Assembly: GCF_027307225.1 (NCBI RefSeq)
Contig: NZ_DAHUXJ010000049.1
Span: forward strand, 1 to 64,000
Length of the DNA stretch: 64,000 nucleotides
Direction: 5' to 3'
From: Bradyrhizobium sp.
GTDB lineage: Bacteria > Pseudomonadota > Alphaproteobacteria > Rhizobiales > Xanthobacteraceae
Each line of letters starts with the position of its first letter. Position 1 is the stretch's first letter. Shown here one piece after another: positions 8,846 to 19,598 of the stretch. The translations under genes were made by a program, and so were the position numbers. The notes below the pieces were generated by a model, which was not told where the DNA came from, made no database searches, and saw nothing but the letters and a program-made list of their open reading frames with translations.

Positions 8846-9478
8846 TCACTGCAACGGCAGGCCCGTCGCCGCTTCGAGCTCCGCGAGCGCCTGTTTAGCG
8901 CTGACGACCTTGATCGTGGTCATGCCCATCTCGCGCGCCGGCTTCAAGTTGACGCCGAGGTCGTCGAGATAGATGCAACGCTTCGGATCGACCGCGAGTG
9001 CGTCCGCCATCATCCGATAGATTCCTGGATCGGGCTTTCGCAAGCCGATCTTGGCCGACTCGATCACATGATCGAACAGCGCCATCACCTCGGCAATGTA
9101 AAGCGTTCGTCCGCCGGCGCTGCCAATTGCATTGGCGGGAAGATTGTTGGTGATGCAGCCGGTCTTGAATTTGGACCGGATGCGGCGGAGCGCCTCGACC
9201 ATTTCAGGCCGCAAGTCGCCCGCCAGCAGCGGCAAGACGTCCCGCCCCTGGACCTCGGCGCCCAACGCGAGCGATTCCGCGGCGAACAGCCTGTCGAATG
9301 TTTCGATGTCGACTTCGGCGCGTTCGAACTTCGCCCAGGCGTTCTCCAGATGGTTGGCGGTGTTGGTGCGGCGGATGATATCGGCTGGCAGGCCGCGCTC
9401 GGCCTCGAAGCGAGCGAAAGCCTCGAACGGCGAGGACGTCAACACGCCGCCGAAATCCCAGATCACCGCTTCAAACAT
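8846..9478 (-). CDS. HAD-family hydrolase
   Basis: A 210-residue haloacid-dehalogenase-like hydrolase. Motif I is WDFGGVLTSSP, where the usual second Asp of DxD is replaced by Gly, as in epoxide-hydrolase N-terminal-like and related HADs. A later Lys in KIGLRKPDPGIY and the acidic motif CIYLDDLGVN give motifs III and IV. It is convergent with the Mo-hydroxylase operon, 18 bp away. Without the second Asp, classic phosphatase chemistry is less certain. Confidence 0.82.
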   Translation of the reverse strand: MFEAVIWDFGGVLTSSPFEAFARFEAERGLPADIIRRTNTANHLENAWAKFERAEVDIETFDRLFAAESLALGAEVQGRDVLPLLAGDLRPEMVEALRRIRSKFKTGCITNNLPANAIGSAGGRTLYIAEVMALFDHVIESAKIGLRKPDPGIYRMMADALAVDPKRCIYLDDLGVNLKPAREMGMTTIKVVSAKQALAELEAATGLPLQ

Positions 9479-9611
9479 GGCCCTGCCCCGCTATCGATAG
9501 GCAACGCGCTAACATGGCAGGAGAAACGGCGCCAGCCTTGGCGCAGGTATCAGTGGAAGCACCGGGGAGATTTGTCGGCATCCAGGGCCGCGGACGCCCC
9601 TGGATCGTCAA

Positions 9612-11123
9612 TCACTGACTGGCGACCTTCTGGACTTCGGCCGTTCGCTCGGCAGCCGCGAGTGGCGCGGGCGGGCGATGGCTGGCTTGCCGCGGCGACG
9701 GGCCTTGCTTCAGCGGAACCGAGAGCCGGCAAATCAGGCCCCCCGGCTGCCAGTCGAACTCGGCCCGGCCTCCGAGCTGGGATTCGATGCTGGCGATCAC
9801 ACTTCGTGTTCCGAAGCCGCGCGAAGCCGGCTCCACGACCGGCGGGCCATCGCGCTCTTCCCATTGAATCGTGAGAACGTCAGCTTCGACCGTCCAATCG
9901 ATCGTTAAACGGCCTGCCAGCGTCGACAGGGCGCCGTATTTGGCCGAGTTCGTGACCAGTTCATGCAGCGCCATCGCCAAGGTCTGTGCGGTCGCGGGCT
10001 GCAGCTGAACGTTCGTTCCGCCAAATGCGATCTGGTCGTTTACCTGATAGGGCGCGAGTTCCTCATCGACGAGTTTTGTAATCTCCGCGCCCTGCCAGCT
10101 TGAAAGCGAGAGGATGGTATGCACACGCGCCAGCGCTCCGATGCGGCCCTCGACCGCCTGCATGTAGGATTTGGCGCTTTCCCCGCGCGTCAGCCGGACG
10201 ATCGATTGGGCCAGCGCGAGCGCATTCTTGGCGCGATGGTCGACTTCGCGGGTGAGCAGGGTTTGCCGCTCTTCGGCCCGCTTGCGTTCCGTGATGTCGA
10301 CGGTGACGCCGCTGACGCGGATGACACGACCGGTCCGGTCGGTGGTGGCGGCGGCGGTGCCGAACAGCCAGCGGATTTCGCCGTCGGGGCGTACAACGCG
10401 AAACTCGGTTTCGTAGGACTTGACGCCTTTGTCGAACTGGACGATCGCCTTGCGCAGCTCATGGATATCTTCCGGGTGCAGCAGGCCGCGCACGTTTTCC
10501 GGATTGACGGTGAAGGTTTCGGCGTCGACGCCAAAAATCCGGAACTGTCCTTCGTCCCACATCCAGTCGCCGTTCACCCAGTCCCAGTCCCAGGAACCCA
10601 TTCGACCTGCGGCCAAAGCGAGGCTGCGTCGCTGTTCGCTCTCGAGCAGCCGCGCATTGGAATGCTCCAATTCCCTGGTCCGGGCACGCACGCGGTCTTC
10701 GAGTTCGGCATTGAACCGTTCGAGTTGCCGCGTCTTGCGGTAAAGATCGACGAAGACGCGAATTTTCGCACGCAATACCTCCGGAACAACGGGCACCGGC
10801 ACGTAGTCGACCGCACCCATCTCGTAGCCACGCAGGCGGTCGATGTCGGAAACCTGGATGGCGGAGATGAAAATCATCGCTGTCTTCTGGAACCGCGGAT
10901 GCTCGCGGATCATGGCCGCCAGCTCGAAGCCGTCGAGCTCGGGCATGCAGACGTCCACGAGGATCACGGCGACTTCGTTCTTGAGGAGATATTCGAGCGC
11001 CTCCCGTCCCGAGGTCGCCACGACGAGATTTTCGCCGAGCTCCTTGAGAATGACCTCATAGGCCAGGAGCTTGGCCGGTTGGTCGTCAACCAGAAGAATA
11101 TCTACCTTTTCGTGGTCTATCAT
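9612..11123 (-). CDS. Receiver-PAS-HWE histidine kinase
   Basis: A 503-residue soluble signalling protein. A receiver domain comes first (LLVDDQ, phosphoacceptor Asp in VILVDVCMPELDG, about residues 8-125). A short coiled coil follows (ELEDRVRARTRELEHSNARL), then a PAS domain with PAC tail ending VDITERKRAEE. The HWE-type kinase core has its His in EVDHRAKNALALAQS and an ATP-binding N-box ALHELVTNSAKYGALS. It starts 11 bp after the stop of the giant hybrid kinase, so the two are co-transcribed and may form a relay in which that kinase phosphorylates this receiver (inference). Confidence 0.92.
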   Translation of the reverse strand: MIDHEKVDILLVDDQPAKLLAYEVILKELGENLVVATSGREALEYLLKNEVAVILVDVCMPELDGFELAAMIREHPRFQKTAMIFISAIQVSDIDRLRGYEMGAVDYVPVPVVPEVLRAKIRVFVDLYRKTRQLERFNAELEDRVRARTRELEHSNARLLESEQRRSLALAAGRMGSWDWDWVNGDWMWDEGQFRIFGVDAETFTVNPENVRGLLHPEDIHELRKAIVQFDKGVKSYETEFRVVRPDGEIRWLFGTAAATTDRTGRVIRVSGVTVDITERKRAEERQTLLTREVDHRAKNALALAQSIVRLTRGESAKSYMQAVEGRIGALARVHTILSLSSWQGAEITKLVDEELAPYQVNDQIAFGGTNVQLQPATAQTLAMALHELVTNSAKYGALSTLAGRLTIDWTVEADVLTIQWEERDGPPVVEPASRGFGTRSVIASIESQLGGRAEFDWQPGGLICRLSVPLKQGPSPRQASHRPPAPLAAAERTAEVQKVASQ

Positions 11124-11134
11124 CTACGCACCAA

Positions 11135-14100
11135 TCAACGATGGAGCCACATTCTGATCGCGAGCAGCAACTGTTCAGTGTTGACAGGCTTGGCAAGATA
11201 ATCGGAGGCCCCGGCCTCGAGGCATTTCTCCCGGTCTCCCTTCATCGCCTTCGCGGTCAGGGCAATAATCGGGAGTCTTCGGAACTCCGGGTTCGATCTG
11301 ATGACGCCGATGGTCTGATAACCGTCCATCTGCGGCATCATGATGTCCATCAGCACGACCGCGATTTCGGGGTTCGATCCGACCAGCGTAACCGCCTCGC
11401 TGCCCGTCGTCGCGGTGAGCACTTTCATGCCACGTCGCTCCAGAACGCTCGACAGTGCAAAGATATTGCGGGCGTCGTCGTCGACCAGAAGCGCGGTGCG
11501 GCCGACCAGATCCTCATCGGAACTGTTGAGTTTTTCCAGCATCCGCTGTTTTTCGATCGGCAGTTCCGTGATCACGCGGTGCAGGAACAGCGACGTTTCG
11601 TCGAGAAGGCGCTCCGGTGATTCCACGCCTTTCACGACGATGCTGCGGGCCATGGTGTGCAGCTCGGCATCTTCCTCGACCGAGAGTTCGCGGCCGGTGA
11701 AGACCACCACCGGAACGTCCGACAGCGAGTCGTCCTTGCGGATCGAATCGAGGACCTCGAAACCGCTCATGTCGGGCAGCCGGAGATCGAGCACCACGCA
11801 GTCACAGGGGCGGTCCCGCAGCGTCGTCAGAGCGCCCGCGCCCGTGTCGGCCGTGACGATTTCGATGTCATCGTGGCCAAGCAGTTCCTTGATGCTCATC
11901 TGCTCGGCCGCGTTGTCTTCGACAATCAGAAGGCGCTTGCGGCGGGGCTTGGCATATTCCTTGATCTGGGACAAGGCCGCCGCGACGCCTTCGGTGGTCG
12001 TCGGCTTGTTGACGAAGGAGAATGCACCGCGCGCCAGCGCATGCTGCCGGTCCTCGTCGAGCGTGATAATCTGGACCGGAATGTGCCGCGTCAGCGGGTT
12101 GTGCTTGAGCTGGCTCAGCACCGTCCAGCCCAGCATATCGGGCAGGAACACGTCGAGCGAAATGGCGCTCGGCTGATATTGCTTGGCCAGATCGAGCGCC
12201 TCGGCGCCCCTCGCTGCGACCATGACCTTGAAGCCCTTGTCGCGGGCCAGATCGACGAGAACCCGGGCGTAATGCGGATCGTCCTCGACGATCAACAGAA
12301 TCGTGTCACCGGGCTCGAGGCTCAGCCGGTCGTCCGGCAGAGCTTCGATGACGCGCTCCTGCGTGGCGGCAGGAATCGCCGGCGCGAGGCCATGCTGCAG
12401 AGATGACATCGGCACATTGGTGCGCAACGCGATCGTCGGACCGGAATATTTCAGCGGCAGGTAGAGGGTGAACACGCTGCCTTTGCCGGGTGTGCTTTGC
12501 AGGTGGATTTCGCCGCCGAGCAGGCTTGCCAGTTCGCGGCTGATCGCAAGGCCAAGACCAGTGCCGCCGTATTTCCGGCTGGTGCCGGCGTCCGCCTGCT
12601 GGAAGGCTTCGAAGATCAGCTTCTGCTTGTCCTGCGGAATGCCGATGCCGGTGTCGGACACCTCAAAGGCGACCACCGCGGGCGAATGCCCGAGCACGGG
12701 GTGCTCCGCGCTCCAGCCGCCCAGCGCCGCCGAGACGCTGAGGCGGACACCGCCCTCCGCGGTGAACTTGAAGGCGTTGGAGAGCAGGTTCTTCAGCACC
12801 TGCTGCAACCGCTTGGAGTCGGTATGGATGCTTCGTCCGAGATGCGGGTCGACCCCGACATCGAAGGTGAGCTGCCGGTTGTCCGCCTCGTGGCGGAACG
12901 GACGGCCGATGGTTTCCAGCAGGTTGACCATGAGGATCTCTTCGGCCTCGACGGTCACCGTACCGGATTCGATCTTCGAAAGGTCGAGAATGTCGCTGAT
13001 CAGGTTCAACAAGTCGGTGCCTGCGCCATGGATGGTGCGTGCGAATTCGACCTGCTTGGGCGTCAGGTTGCCGTCGGGATTCTCGGTCAGTTGCTGGCCC
13101 AGAATCAGGATGCTGTTGAGCGGCGTCCTGAGTTCGTGGGACATGTTGGCCAGGAATTCCGACTTGTACTTCGACGTCAGCGAAAGCTCGGTGGCCTTTT
13201 CCTCGAGCGCGCGACGGGCTTGCTCGATTTCCTGGTTCTTGCGTTCCACTTCGACGTTGCGTTCGGCGACCTGCTGGGCTTTCTGTTCGAGCTGATCGTT
13301 GGTCTGCTGCAACTCCTTCTGCTGCGTCTGCAATTCGCCGGCAAGCTGCTGCGACTGCGTCAGCAGGCCTTCGGTCTGCATCGTGGCCTCGATGCTGTTC
13401 AGCACAATGCCGATCGAGTCCGTGAGCTGTTCCAGGAACGTCATCTGCGAGGTCGTGAAGGCTGAGACTGACGCGAGTTCGATCACGGCCTTGACCTGGT
13501 TTTCGAACAGCACCGGGAGCACGACGAGATTCCTTGGCGTCACGCGCATCAGTGCCGAATTGATCGGCGCCGTGTCTTGAGGGATGTCGGACACCAGTCG
13601 TTGCCGTTTGTCCAGCGCGCATTGTCCGATCAGGCCTTCCCCGACCTGGATCAGCTGCAAATGCGGACTGGCACCGTCGCTGGCATAGGCGGCCAGCAGG
13701 TGCATCTGGGGACTGTCTTCGTTCTGGACCTGATAGATCACGCCCCGATGGGCATTGACCAGCGGCGTGAGCTCCGTGAGGAGCAGGCGGCCGACGGTGC
13801 CGAGGTCGCGCTGGCCCTGCAACATGTTGGTGAAGCGGGCGAGGTTGGTCTTCAGCCAGTCCTGTTCGGTGTTGAGATCGGTCGTGAGGCGCAGGTTGGT
13901 GATCATGGTGTTGATGTTGTCTTTCAACTCCGAGACTTCGCCTCTCGCATCGACCTGAATCGAGCGGGTCAGGTCGCCCTTGGTCACCGCGGTCGCCACT
14001 TCCGCGATGGCGCGGACCTGCGAGGTCAGGTTGGCCGCCAGCAGGTTGACGTTGCCGGTGAGGTCCTTCCAGGTACCGGCGGCACCTGGCACGTTGGCCT

Positions 14101-17100
14101 GGCCACCGAGCCGGCCTTCCACGCCGACCTCGCGCGCCACGCTCGTCACCTGATCGGCGAAGGTCGCGAGCGTCTCGGTCATGTTGTTGATGGTGTCGGC
14201 AAGGGCGGCGACCTCGCCCTTCGATTTCATCGTGAGATTCTGTTTCAGATCGCCGTTGGCGACCGCGGTCACAACCTTGACGATGCCGCGCACCTGCTCG
14301 GTCAGATTGGCGGCCATGAAGTTCACGGTGTCGGTCAGGTCCTTCCACGTGCCGGCGACGCCCGGCACCTGCGCCTGTCCGCCCAATTTGCCTTCGGTGC
14401 CGACCTCACGCGCCACGCGCGTCACTTCGCCGGCGAAGGCGTTGAGCTGGTCCACCATGGTGTTGATGGTGTTCTTCAGTTCGAGGATTTCGCCCTTCAC
14501 GTCCACGGTAATCTTGCGCGACAGGTCGCCGCGCGCCACCGCGGTGGTGACTTCGGCGATGTTGCGGACCTGCGTGGTCAGGTTGGCGGCCAAGAGGTTG
14601 ACGTTGTCGGTCAGGTCTTTCCACGTCCCGCCGACGCCGGGCACGACGGCCTGGCCGCCCAAGCGCCCCCCGGTGCCGACTTCGCGCGCCACGCGCGTCA
14701 CTTCGGCCGCAAAGGAACGAAGCTGCTCCACCATGGTGTTGAGCGTTTCCTTGAGCAGCAGAATTTCGCCGCGCACGTCCACCGTGATCTTCTTCGACAG
14801 GTCGCCGCCGGCGATCGCGGTCGCGACCTCGGCGATGTTGCGGACCTGCGCGGTCAGGTTCGACGCCATGAAGTTGACGTTGTCGGTGAGGTCCTTCCAG
14901 GTGCCGGCCACTTCGGGCACTTCGGCCTGGCCGCCGAGCTTGCCTTCGGTGCCGACCTCGCGCGCCACGCGGGTGACTTCCGAAGCAAAGGCGTTGAGCT
15001 GGTCCACCATCGTGTTGATGGTGTTCTTCAGCTCGAGAATTTCGCCTTTCACGTCCACGGTGATCTTGCGCGACAGGTCGCCGCGCGCCACCGCGGTCGT
15101 CACTTCGGCGATGTTGCGGACTTGCGCGGTCAGATTGCCCGCCATCGAATTGACGCTGTCGGTCAAGTCTTTCCACGTGCCGGCCACGCCCGGCACGTTG
15201 GCCTGGCCGCCAAGGCGGCCTTCAGTGCCAACCTCGCGCGCCACGCGCGTCACCTCGCCCGCGAAGCGGTTGAGCTGGTCGACCATCGTGTTGAGCGTTT
15301 CCTTGAGCTGAAGGATTTCGCCGCGCACGTCCACGGTGATCTTGCGCGACAAGTCGCCGCCAGCGATCGCGGTCGCGACTTCGGCGATGTTACGAACCTG
15401 CGCCGTCAGATTGCCGGCCATGGAGTTGACGGAGTCGGTCAAGTCCTTCCAGGTGCCGGCGACGCCCGTCACCTGGGCCTGACCGCCGAGCTTGCCGTCG
15501 GTGCCGACTTCGCGCGCCACACGCGTCACTTCGCCCGCGAAGGCGTTGAGCTGATCGACCATGGTGTTGAGCGTTTCCTTCAGCTGAAGGATTTCGCCCG
15601 ACACGTTCACCGTGATCTTCTTCGACAGGTCGCCCTTCGCCACAGCGGTCGCCACCTCGGCGATATTGCGAACCTGGCCGGTGAGGTTTGAGGCCATCGA
15701 GTTCACGCTGTCGGTGAGATCTTTCCAGGTGCCGGCAACGCCGCGCACATTGGCCTGACCGCCGAGTTTGCCTTCGGTGCCGACCTCGCGCGCCACGCGC
15801 GTCACTTCGCCTGCGAAGGCGTTGAGCTGGTCGACCATGGTGTTGATGGTGTCTTTCAGCTCGAGGATTTCGCCGCGCACGTCGACCGTAATTTTCCTCG
15901 ACAAGTCGCCGTTGGCGACCGCGGTCGTCACGTCGGCGATATTACGAACCTGCGCCGTCAGGTTTCCCGCCATGGAGTTGACGCTTTCGGTCAAATCCTT
16001 CCAGGTGCCGGCGACGCCGAGCACATTGGCCTGACCGCCGAGCCGGCCTTCGGTGCCGACCTCGCGCGCCACGCGGGTCACTTCGCCCGCAAAGGCGTTG
16101 AGCTGGTCGACCATGGTGTTGAGCGTTTCCTTGAGCTGAAGGATTTCGCCCGACACGTTCACGGTGATCTTCTTGGAAAGATCGCCGCCGGCGATCGCAG
16201 TCGCGACGTCGGCGATGTTGCGGACTTGCGCCGTCAGGTTCGACGCCATGAAGTTGACGTTGTCGGTGAGGTCCTTCCACGTACCGGCCACGCCCGGCAC
16301 CTGGGCCTGGCCGCCGAGCTTGCCTTCGGTACCGACTTCGCGCGCCACGCGCGTCACTTCCGAGGCGAACGAGTTGAGCTGGTCCACCATGGTGTTGATG
16401 GTGTCTTTCAGCTCAAGAATTTCGCCGCGCACGTCCACCGTGATCTTGCGCGACAGGTCGCCGCGGGCAACCGCCGTGGTGACGTTGGCGATGTTGCGAA
16501 CCTGTGCGGTCAGGTTGCCGCACATCGCGTTCACGGAGTCGGTCAAATCCTTCCAGGTGCCGGCGACGCCTGGCACGATCGCCTGGCCGCCGAGCTTGCC
16601 GTCGGTGCCGACTTCGCGCGCCACACGCGTCACTTCGGAAGCGAACGAACGCAGCTGATCGACCATGGTGTTGATGGCTTCCTTGAGCTGCAGGATTTCG
16701 CCGCGCACGTCGACGGTGATCTTCTTGGACAAGTCGCCATTGGCGACCGCGATCGTCACCTCGGCGATGTTGCGGACCTGGCCGGTCAGGTTGTTGGCCA
16801 TCGAGTTGACGCTCTCGGTCAGGTCCTTCCACACGCCCGTCACCTCCGGCACCTGCGCCTGACCGCCGAGCTTGCCCTCGGTGCCGACTTCGCGCGCCAC
16901 ACGCGTCACTTCCGAGGTGAACACGGAAAGCTGCTTGATCATCGTGTTGACGAGCGTCGCCGACTGCAGGAACTCGCCACCGAGCGGACGGCCGTCGACG
17001 TCGAGCTTCACGGTTTGCAGCAGGTCGCCTTGCGCCACGGCGGCGACCGCGCGCGTCACCTCGCGCGTCGGCCACAGCAAATCGTCGATCAGGGTGTTGA

Positions 17101-17428
17101 CCGAATTTTCCATGTCGGCCCAGGAGCCGCTGGCGAGACCAAAACGGACACGCTGGCGCGTCTTGCCTTCGCGGCCGACCACCTGGCCGACGCGCTCGAG
17201 CTGTTGCGCCATCCGTTGATTGGCAGCCACGATCTCGTTGAAGGTGTCGGCAATCTTGCCGTCGATGCCGAGATGATCGCCGGTCATTCTCACCGAGAAG
17301 TCGCCGCTGCGCATCGCCTGCAAGGCTTGCAGTAACTCCTGCGAAGGATCGGGCTTTCCATTGGTGTAAGGGGGTTTGACTTTGACGCGCCGACGCGTGG
17401 ACGGATTGACCGAACCAAGTTCACCCAT
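11135..17428 (-). CDS. Giant cytoplasmic poly-HAMP hybrid histidine kinase
   Basis: A 2097-residue protein with no signal peptide or membrane segment. After a divergent first HAMP-like unit come eleven consecutive 92-residue units (residues 169-1180). Next are a GAF-like region (about 1200-1370), a long coiled coil, and a HisKA domain with His 1431 in [10 protein letters not shown]. An ATPase domain follows ([17 protein letters not shown]), then three receivers with phosphoacceptor Asp at about 1759, 1881 and 2028. The layout recalls group III (Nik1/Os-1) fungal osmosensing kinases and their bacterial relatives, where stacked HAMP units transmit conformational signals; the stimulus here is unknown. 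The downstream REC-PAS-HWE gene lies in the same transcription unit. Confidence 0.93.
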   Translation of the reverse strand: MGELGSVNPSTRRRVKVKPPYTNGKPDPSQELLQALQAMRSGDFSVRMTGDHLGIDGKIADTFNEIVAANQRMAQQLERVGQVVGREGKTRQRVRFGLASGSWADMENSVNTLIDDLLWPTREVTRAVAAVAQGDLLQTVKLDVDGRPLGGEFLQSATLVNTMIKQLSVFTSEVTRVAREVGTEGKLGGQAQVPEVTGVWKDLTESVNSMANNLTGQVRNIAEVTIAVANGDLSKKITVDVRGEILQLKEAINTMVDQLRSFASEVTRVAREVGTDGKLGGQAIVPGVAGTWKDLTDSVNAMCGNLTAQVRNIANVTTAVARGDLSRKITVDVRGEILELKDTINTMVDQLNSFASEVTRVAREVGTEGKLGGQAQVPGVAGTWKDLTDNVNFMASNLTAQVRNIADVATAIAGGDLSKKITVNVSGEILQLKETLNTMVDQLNAFAGEVTRVAREVGTEGRLGGQANVLGVAGTWKDLTESVNSMAGNLTAQVRNIADVTTAVANGDLSRKITVDVRGEILELKDTINTMVDQLNAFAGEVTRVAREVGTEGKLGGQANVRGVAGTWKDLTDSVNSMASNLTGQVRNIAEVATAVAKGDLSKKITVNVSGEILQLKETLNTMVDQLNAFAGEVTRVAREVGTDGKLGGQAQVTGVAGTWKDLTDSVNSMAGNLTAQVRNIAEVATAIAGGDLSRKITVDVRGEILQLKETLNTMVDQLNRFAGEVTRVAREVGTEGRLGGQANVPGVAGTWKDLTDSVNSMAGNLTAQVRNIAEVTTAVARGDLSRKITVDVKGEILELKNTINTMVDQLNAFASEVTRVAREVGTEGKLGGQAEVPEVAGTWKDLTDNVNFMASNLTAQVRNIAEVATAIAGGDLSKKITVDVRGEILLLKETLNTMVEQLRSFAAEVTRVAREVGTGGRLGGQAVVPGVGGTWKDLTDNVNLLAANLTTQVRNIAEVTTAVARGDLSRKITVDVKGEILELKNTINTMVDQLNAFAGEVTRVAREVGTEGKLGGQAQVPGVAGTWKDLTDTVNFMAANLTEQVRGIVKVVTAVANGDLKQNLTMKSKGEVAALADTINNMTETLATFADQVTSVAREVGVEGRLGGQANVPGAAGTWKDLTGNVNLLAANLTSQVRAIAEVATAVTKGDLTRSIQVDARGEVSELKDNINTMITNLRLTTDLNTEQDWLKTNLARFTNMLQGQRDLGTVGRLLLTELTPLVNAHRGVIYQVQNEDSPQMHLLAAYASDGASPHLQLIQVGEGLIGQCALDKRQRLVSDIPQDTAPINSALMRVTPRNLVVLPVLFENQVKAVIELASVSAFTTSQMTFLEQLTDSIGIVLNSIEATMQTEGLLTQSQQLAGELQTQQKELQQTNDQLEQKAQQVAERNVEVERKNQEIEQARRALEEKATELSLTSKYKSEFLANMSHELRTPLNSILILGQQLTENPDGNLTPKQVEFARTIHGAGTDLLNLISDILDLSKIESGTVTVEAEEILMVNLLETIGRPFRHEADNRQLTFDVGVDPHLGRSIHTDSKRLQQVLKNLLSNAFKFTAEGGVRLSVSAALGGWSAEHPVLGHSPAVVAFEVSDTGIGIPQDKQKLIFEAFQQADAGTSRKYGGTGLGLAISRELASLLGGEIHLQSTPGKGSVFTLYLPLKYSGPTIALRTNVPMSSLQHGLAPAIPAATQERVIEALPDDRLSLEPGDTILLIVEDDPHYARVLVDLARDKGFKVMVAARGAEALDLAKQYQPSAISLDVFLPDMLGWTVLSQLKHNPLTRHIPVQIITLDEDRQHALARGAFSFVNKPTTTEGVAAALSQIKEYAKPRRKRLLIVEDNAAEQMSIKELLGHDDIEIVTADTGAGALTTLRDRPCDCVVLDLRLPDMSGFEVLDSIRKDDSLSDVPVVVFTGRELSVEEDAELHTMARSIVVKGVESPERLLDETSLFLHRVITELPIEKQRMLEKLNSSDEDLVGRTALLVDDDARNIFALSSVLERRGMKVLTATTGSEAVTLVGSNPEIAVVLMDIMMPQMDGYQTIGVIRSNPEFRRLPIIALTAKAMKGDREKCLEAGASDYLAKPVNTEQLLLAIRMWLHR
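13889..16924 (-). repeat. Eleven tandem 276-bp coding repeats (HAMP units)
   Basis: Each unit is exactly 92 codons and begins with a variant of [20 protein letters not shown], followed by [41 protein letters not shown] and NTMVDQLN. Eleven units fill 3036 bp with no length variation. Central units are the most alike; the last two diverge. Such DNA can gain or lose whole units by recombination without breaking the frame. Confidence 0.95.
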
Positions 17429-17488
17429 TGAATTCCCCTCGAAGGAGCCGGAAAAGCGTGCGAAGCTGCGCGCGCATATGAGTCAGTT

Positions 17489-17511
17489 TTCGCACGATCA
17501 AATCGTGCGAA
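17489..17511. promoter_or_regulatory. 10-bp inverted repeat upstream of the poly-HAMP kinase
   Basis: TTCGCACGAT and ATCGTGCGAA are perfect inverse complements with a 3-base centre (CAA), located 61 bp upstream of the kinase start codon. The symmetry suggests a dimeric repressor or activator site. The remaining sequence from 17512 to 17699 is AT-richer than its surroundings and shows no gene. Confidence 0.5.
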
Positions 17512-17699
17512 TGGTCACAAGGCAAGAGAAATACACTTGATATAACAATAAGATAGCATGCCAGTTTCGACCCAAGGAAACTAATTCGGCAAACGCATAT
17601 TCGTTCCAGGCAAATTCAATTTTTTTCGAGCATCGTTTCGATGGCGTTACCCGCGTTCCATTGCGGGAACTATCGCCGAAGGCGCCGGCCCGCGAACAG

Positions 17700-18539
17700 C
17701 TAGCGACGCGGGGCTTGCCGCCGCGGCGGCCGTGGGCCGCTAACAGTGGCTTGGGGGTTGAACTTCAGCGTTATCTTGTTGGCGCGGTCGCTGACATCGA
17801 GAAGCGTCTGGCGTGCTTCGTCCATCACGATCGCGGACTTCTTGTCAAATGTCTGCGCAAATTCGCGGATATTTCGCATCCGTTCGAACAACTCGTCGGC
17901 CTTTCCATCGGTAAAACCGGGCAAAAGATTGTCGATACGCGCGATCGCGCTGTCGAATCCCGCAAAGGCAACATCCGCCCTGGCAAGCGCCTGGTCGATG
18001 GCATCGCCCCGGCTTGCCAGCGAAGCCGTATAGGTCTCGAAACTCAACAACCCGTCCTTGATCGTCGCTTGATTGCTGACAAGGATCCGATCGACATCAT
18101 GCAGGGTATCGCGGATCGACTGGATTTCGCTCAAGTCCGCGGTCAGCGTCGGAATGCCGTCCTTGCCGGACGGCGGGGGCGGATCGGGAGACTCGCCACC
18201 GATCAAGGAAATGGCCGCGATTCCGGTGAGCCCCTGGAACTCGATCCCCGCGACGGTGTCCTTGCGGATCGGGGCGCTCTTGTCGACGCTGACGACGGCG
18301 ACGACCTTGCGCGGGGTGTTGAGCCTGAGCGAAACGATCTGACCGATCTGCACGCCGTCGAAATTGACGTTGCCGCCCCGGCGCAGGCCGCTCGCCGAGC
18401 CGCCCTCGAAGACGACACGCATGCGGGTTTCCTGCGAGATGGCGTGGTATTTGCGCACGCCCAGAAAGCCCAGGAGGCCCGCCGACAGAATCGCGAGCGT
18501 CGTGGTTCCGAGCACGAGATTGCTGGAGCGCATTTTCAT
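17700..18539 (-). CDS. MCE/MlaD-type lipid-binding protein, orphan
   Basis: A 279-residue periplasm-facing protein with one N-terminal membrane anchor (LVLGTTTLAILSAGLLGFLG). The MCE domain (about residues 35-115) includes VVFEGGSASGLRRGGNVNFD and GVQIGQIVSL. It is followed by a long helical tail (about 130-265) of the kind that forms a tube in MlaD-related proteins. MCE proteins shuttle phospholipid or hydrophobic substrates with MlaE/MlaF partners, but no such permease or ATPase is next to it. The basic C-terminus (RPPRRQAPRR) is unusual. It is downstream of the composite hairpin and upstream of the kinase on the same strand. Confidence 0.85.
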   Translation of the reverse strand: MKMRSSNLVLGTTTLAILSAGLLGFLGVRKYHAISQETRMRVVFEGGSASGLRRGGNVNFDGVQIGQIVSLRLNTPRKVVAVVSVDKSAPIRKDTVAGIEFQGLTGIAAISLIGGESPDPPPPSGKDGIPTLTADLSEIQSIRDTLHDVDRILVSNQATIKDGLLSFETYTASLASRGDAIDQALARADVAFAGFDSAIARIDNLLPGFTDGKADELFERMRNIREFAQTFDKKSAIVMDEARQTLLDVSDRANKITLKFNPQATVSGPRPPRRQAPRR

Positions 18540-18712
18540 CAGGGAAGCCGCATTCGATAGACAGTCGAAAGGCCCAATCGCTTAAGAATCCGCCAATTGT
18601 ACGGGCAAAGCGGGTCAGGCGAAAGGCCGACCGCCGGCTTTAGGGCCGGCTTGAGGTCAAGGGCTGGCTTCAAGTCAATCGGCGCTGCAAGGCACTGCCG
18701 CTGAAAGGAACA

Positions 18713-18879
18713 CTAGTGCGGTGAATTTGAAGTTCCTATCAATTTCGCGGAAACCTCGTCATAGGAACTTCAAATTCTAAACCGCACTAGAATCATACAA
18801 TTGGCTAGTGCTCCTTTGATTCCGAAGTTCGTAAACGTGGAGCCGCAATATGATACGAACTTCGGAATCGGAGCACTAG
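18713..18879. repeat. Paired-hairpin element, copy 1 (A-type then B-type)
   Basis: Hairpin A at 18713-18790 has arms carrying CTAGTGCGGT and GAATTTGAAGTTCCTA; a 3-base bulge sits in its right arm. A 14-base spacer (18791-18804) follows. Hairpin B at 18805-18879 has arms with CTAGTGCTCC and GATTCCGAAGTTCGTA and a TTT bulge in its left arm. Both hairpins begin and end with CTAG. The last CTA (18876-18878) is the stop codon of livF on the minus strand. Copy 46361-46527 is its near-identical inverted counterpart. Confidence 0.93.
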
Positions 18880-19598
18880 GCAAGCGTCCATTCTTCGGCG
18901 CTGGCGCCGGCCAGCGAGCGGACGCGCGCATCGTCGGCCGCGAGTTCGCGCGCCGTTCCCGAATAGACCACGATGCCGTCGTCGAGCACGTAGGCGTCGT
19001 CGGAAATCTCCAGGCTCATGCGCGCGTTCTGTTCGACCAGCAGGACTGAAATGCCCTCGGCCTTCATCTGCTGAACGATGCGAAACACCTCGCGCACGAT
19101 CAACGGCGCGAGCCCCTGCGAGGGTTCGTCGAGGATGAGCAGCTTCGGATTCAGCAACAGCGCCCGCGCGATCGACAGCATCTCCTGCTCGCCGCCGGAA
19201 AGCTGGCGGCCGCGGTTGTCCTTGCGCTCTTCGAGGCGCGGAAAGAGCTGATAGATGCGCGGGATGGTCCAGGGACCGGCACGCTCCAGGGGTACCTTGA
19301 GGTTTTCCTCGACGCTGAGATTGGCGAAGATGCGCCGGCCCTCCGGCACATAGCCGACGCCAAGCTCCGCGATGCGGAAGGTCGGCCAGCGCGTGGTCTC
19401 CTGGCCGAACACCGTGACCTTGCCTTCGCGCGGCGCGGTCAACCCCATCAGGCTGCGTAGCGTGGTGGTCTTGCCGGCGCCGTTGCGTCCGAGCAGCGCG
19501 GTGATCTTGCCTTCGGCGACCGAGAGGCTGACTCCATGAAGGATATGGCTTTTGCCGTAGTAGGTGTGGAGGCCTTCGGCCGTGAGGGCTGCGGTCAT
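18876..19598 (-). CDS. livF: Branched-chain amino acid ABC transporter ATPase LivF
   Basis: One of the two ATPases powering the Liv-type importer. It has 240 residues with Walker A GRNGAGKTTT, signature LSGGEQEM and Walker B LLILDEPSQGL, plus H-loop region LVEQNAR. ATG 19598 overlaps the end of livG by ATGA. It is the last gene of the operon read from 24854 to 18876. Its TAG stop lies inside the terminal CTAG of a hairpin element, so the element inserted exactly at, or created, the gene's end. Confidence 0.95.
   Translation of the reverse strand: MTAALTAEGLHTYYGKSHILHGVSLSVAEGKITALLGRNGAGKTTTLRSLMGLTAPREGKVTVFGQETTRWPTFRIAELGVGYVPEGRRIFANLSVEENLKVPLERAGPWTIPRIYQLFPRLEERKDNRGRQLSGGEQEMLSIARALLLNPKLLILDEPSQGLAPLIVREVFRIVQQMKAEGISVLLVEQNARMSLEISDDAYVLDDGIVVYSGTARELAADDARVRSLAGASAEEWTLA

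Noticed and set aside
13577..15691. 704-codon open frame opposite the HAMP repeat array
   Set aside because: It is the antisense shadow of a highly repetitive GC-rich coding region; repeats keep the opposite frame open and the translation has no recognisable domain.
13889..16924. Tandem DNA repeats that could suggest a CRISPR or satellite
   Set aside because: The 276-bp units are coding, in frame and form HAMP modules of a kinase.
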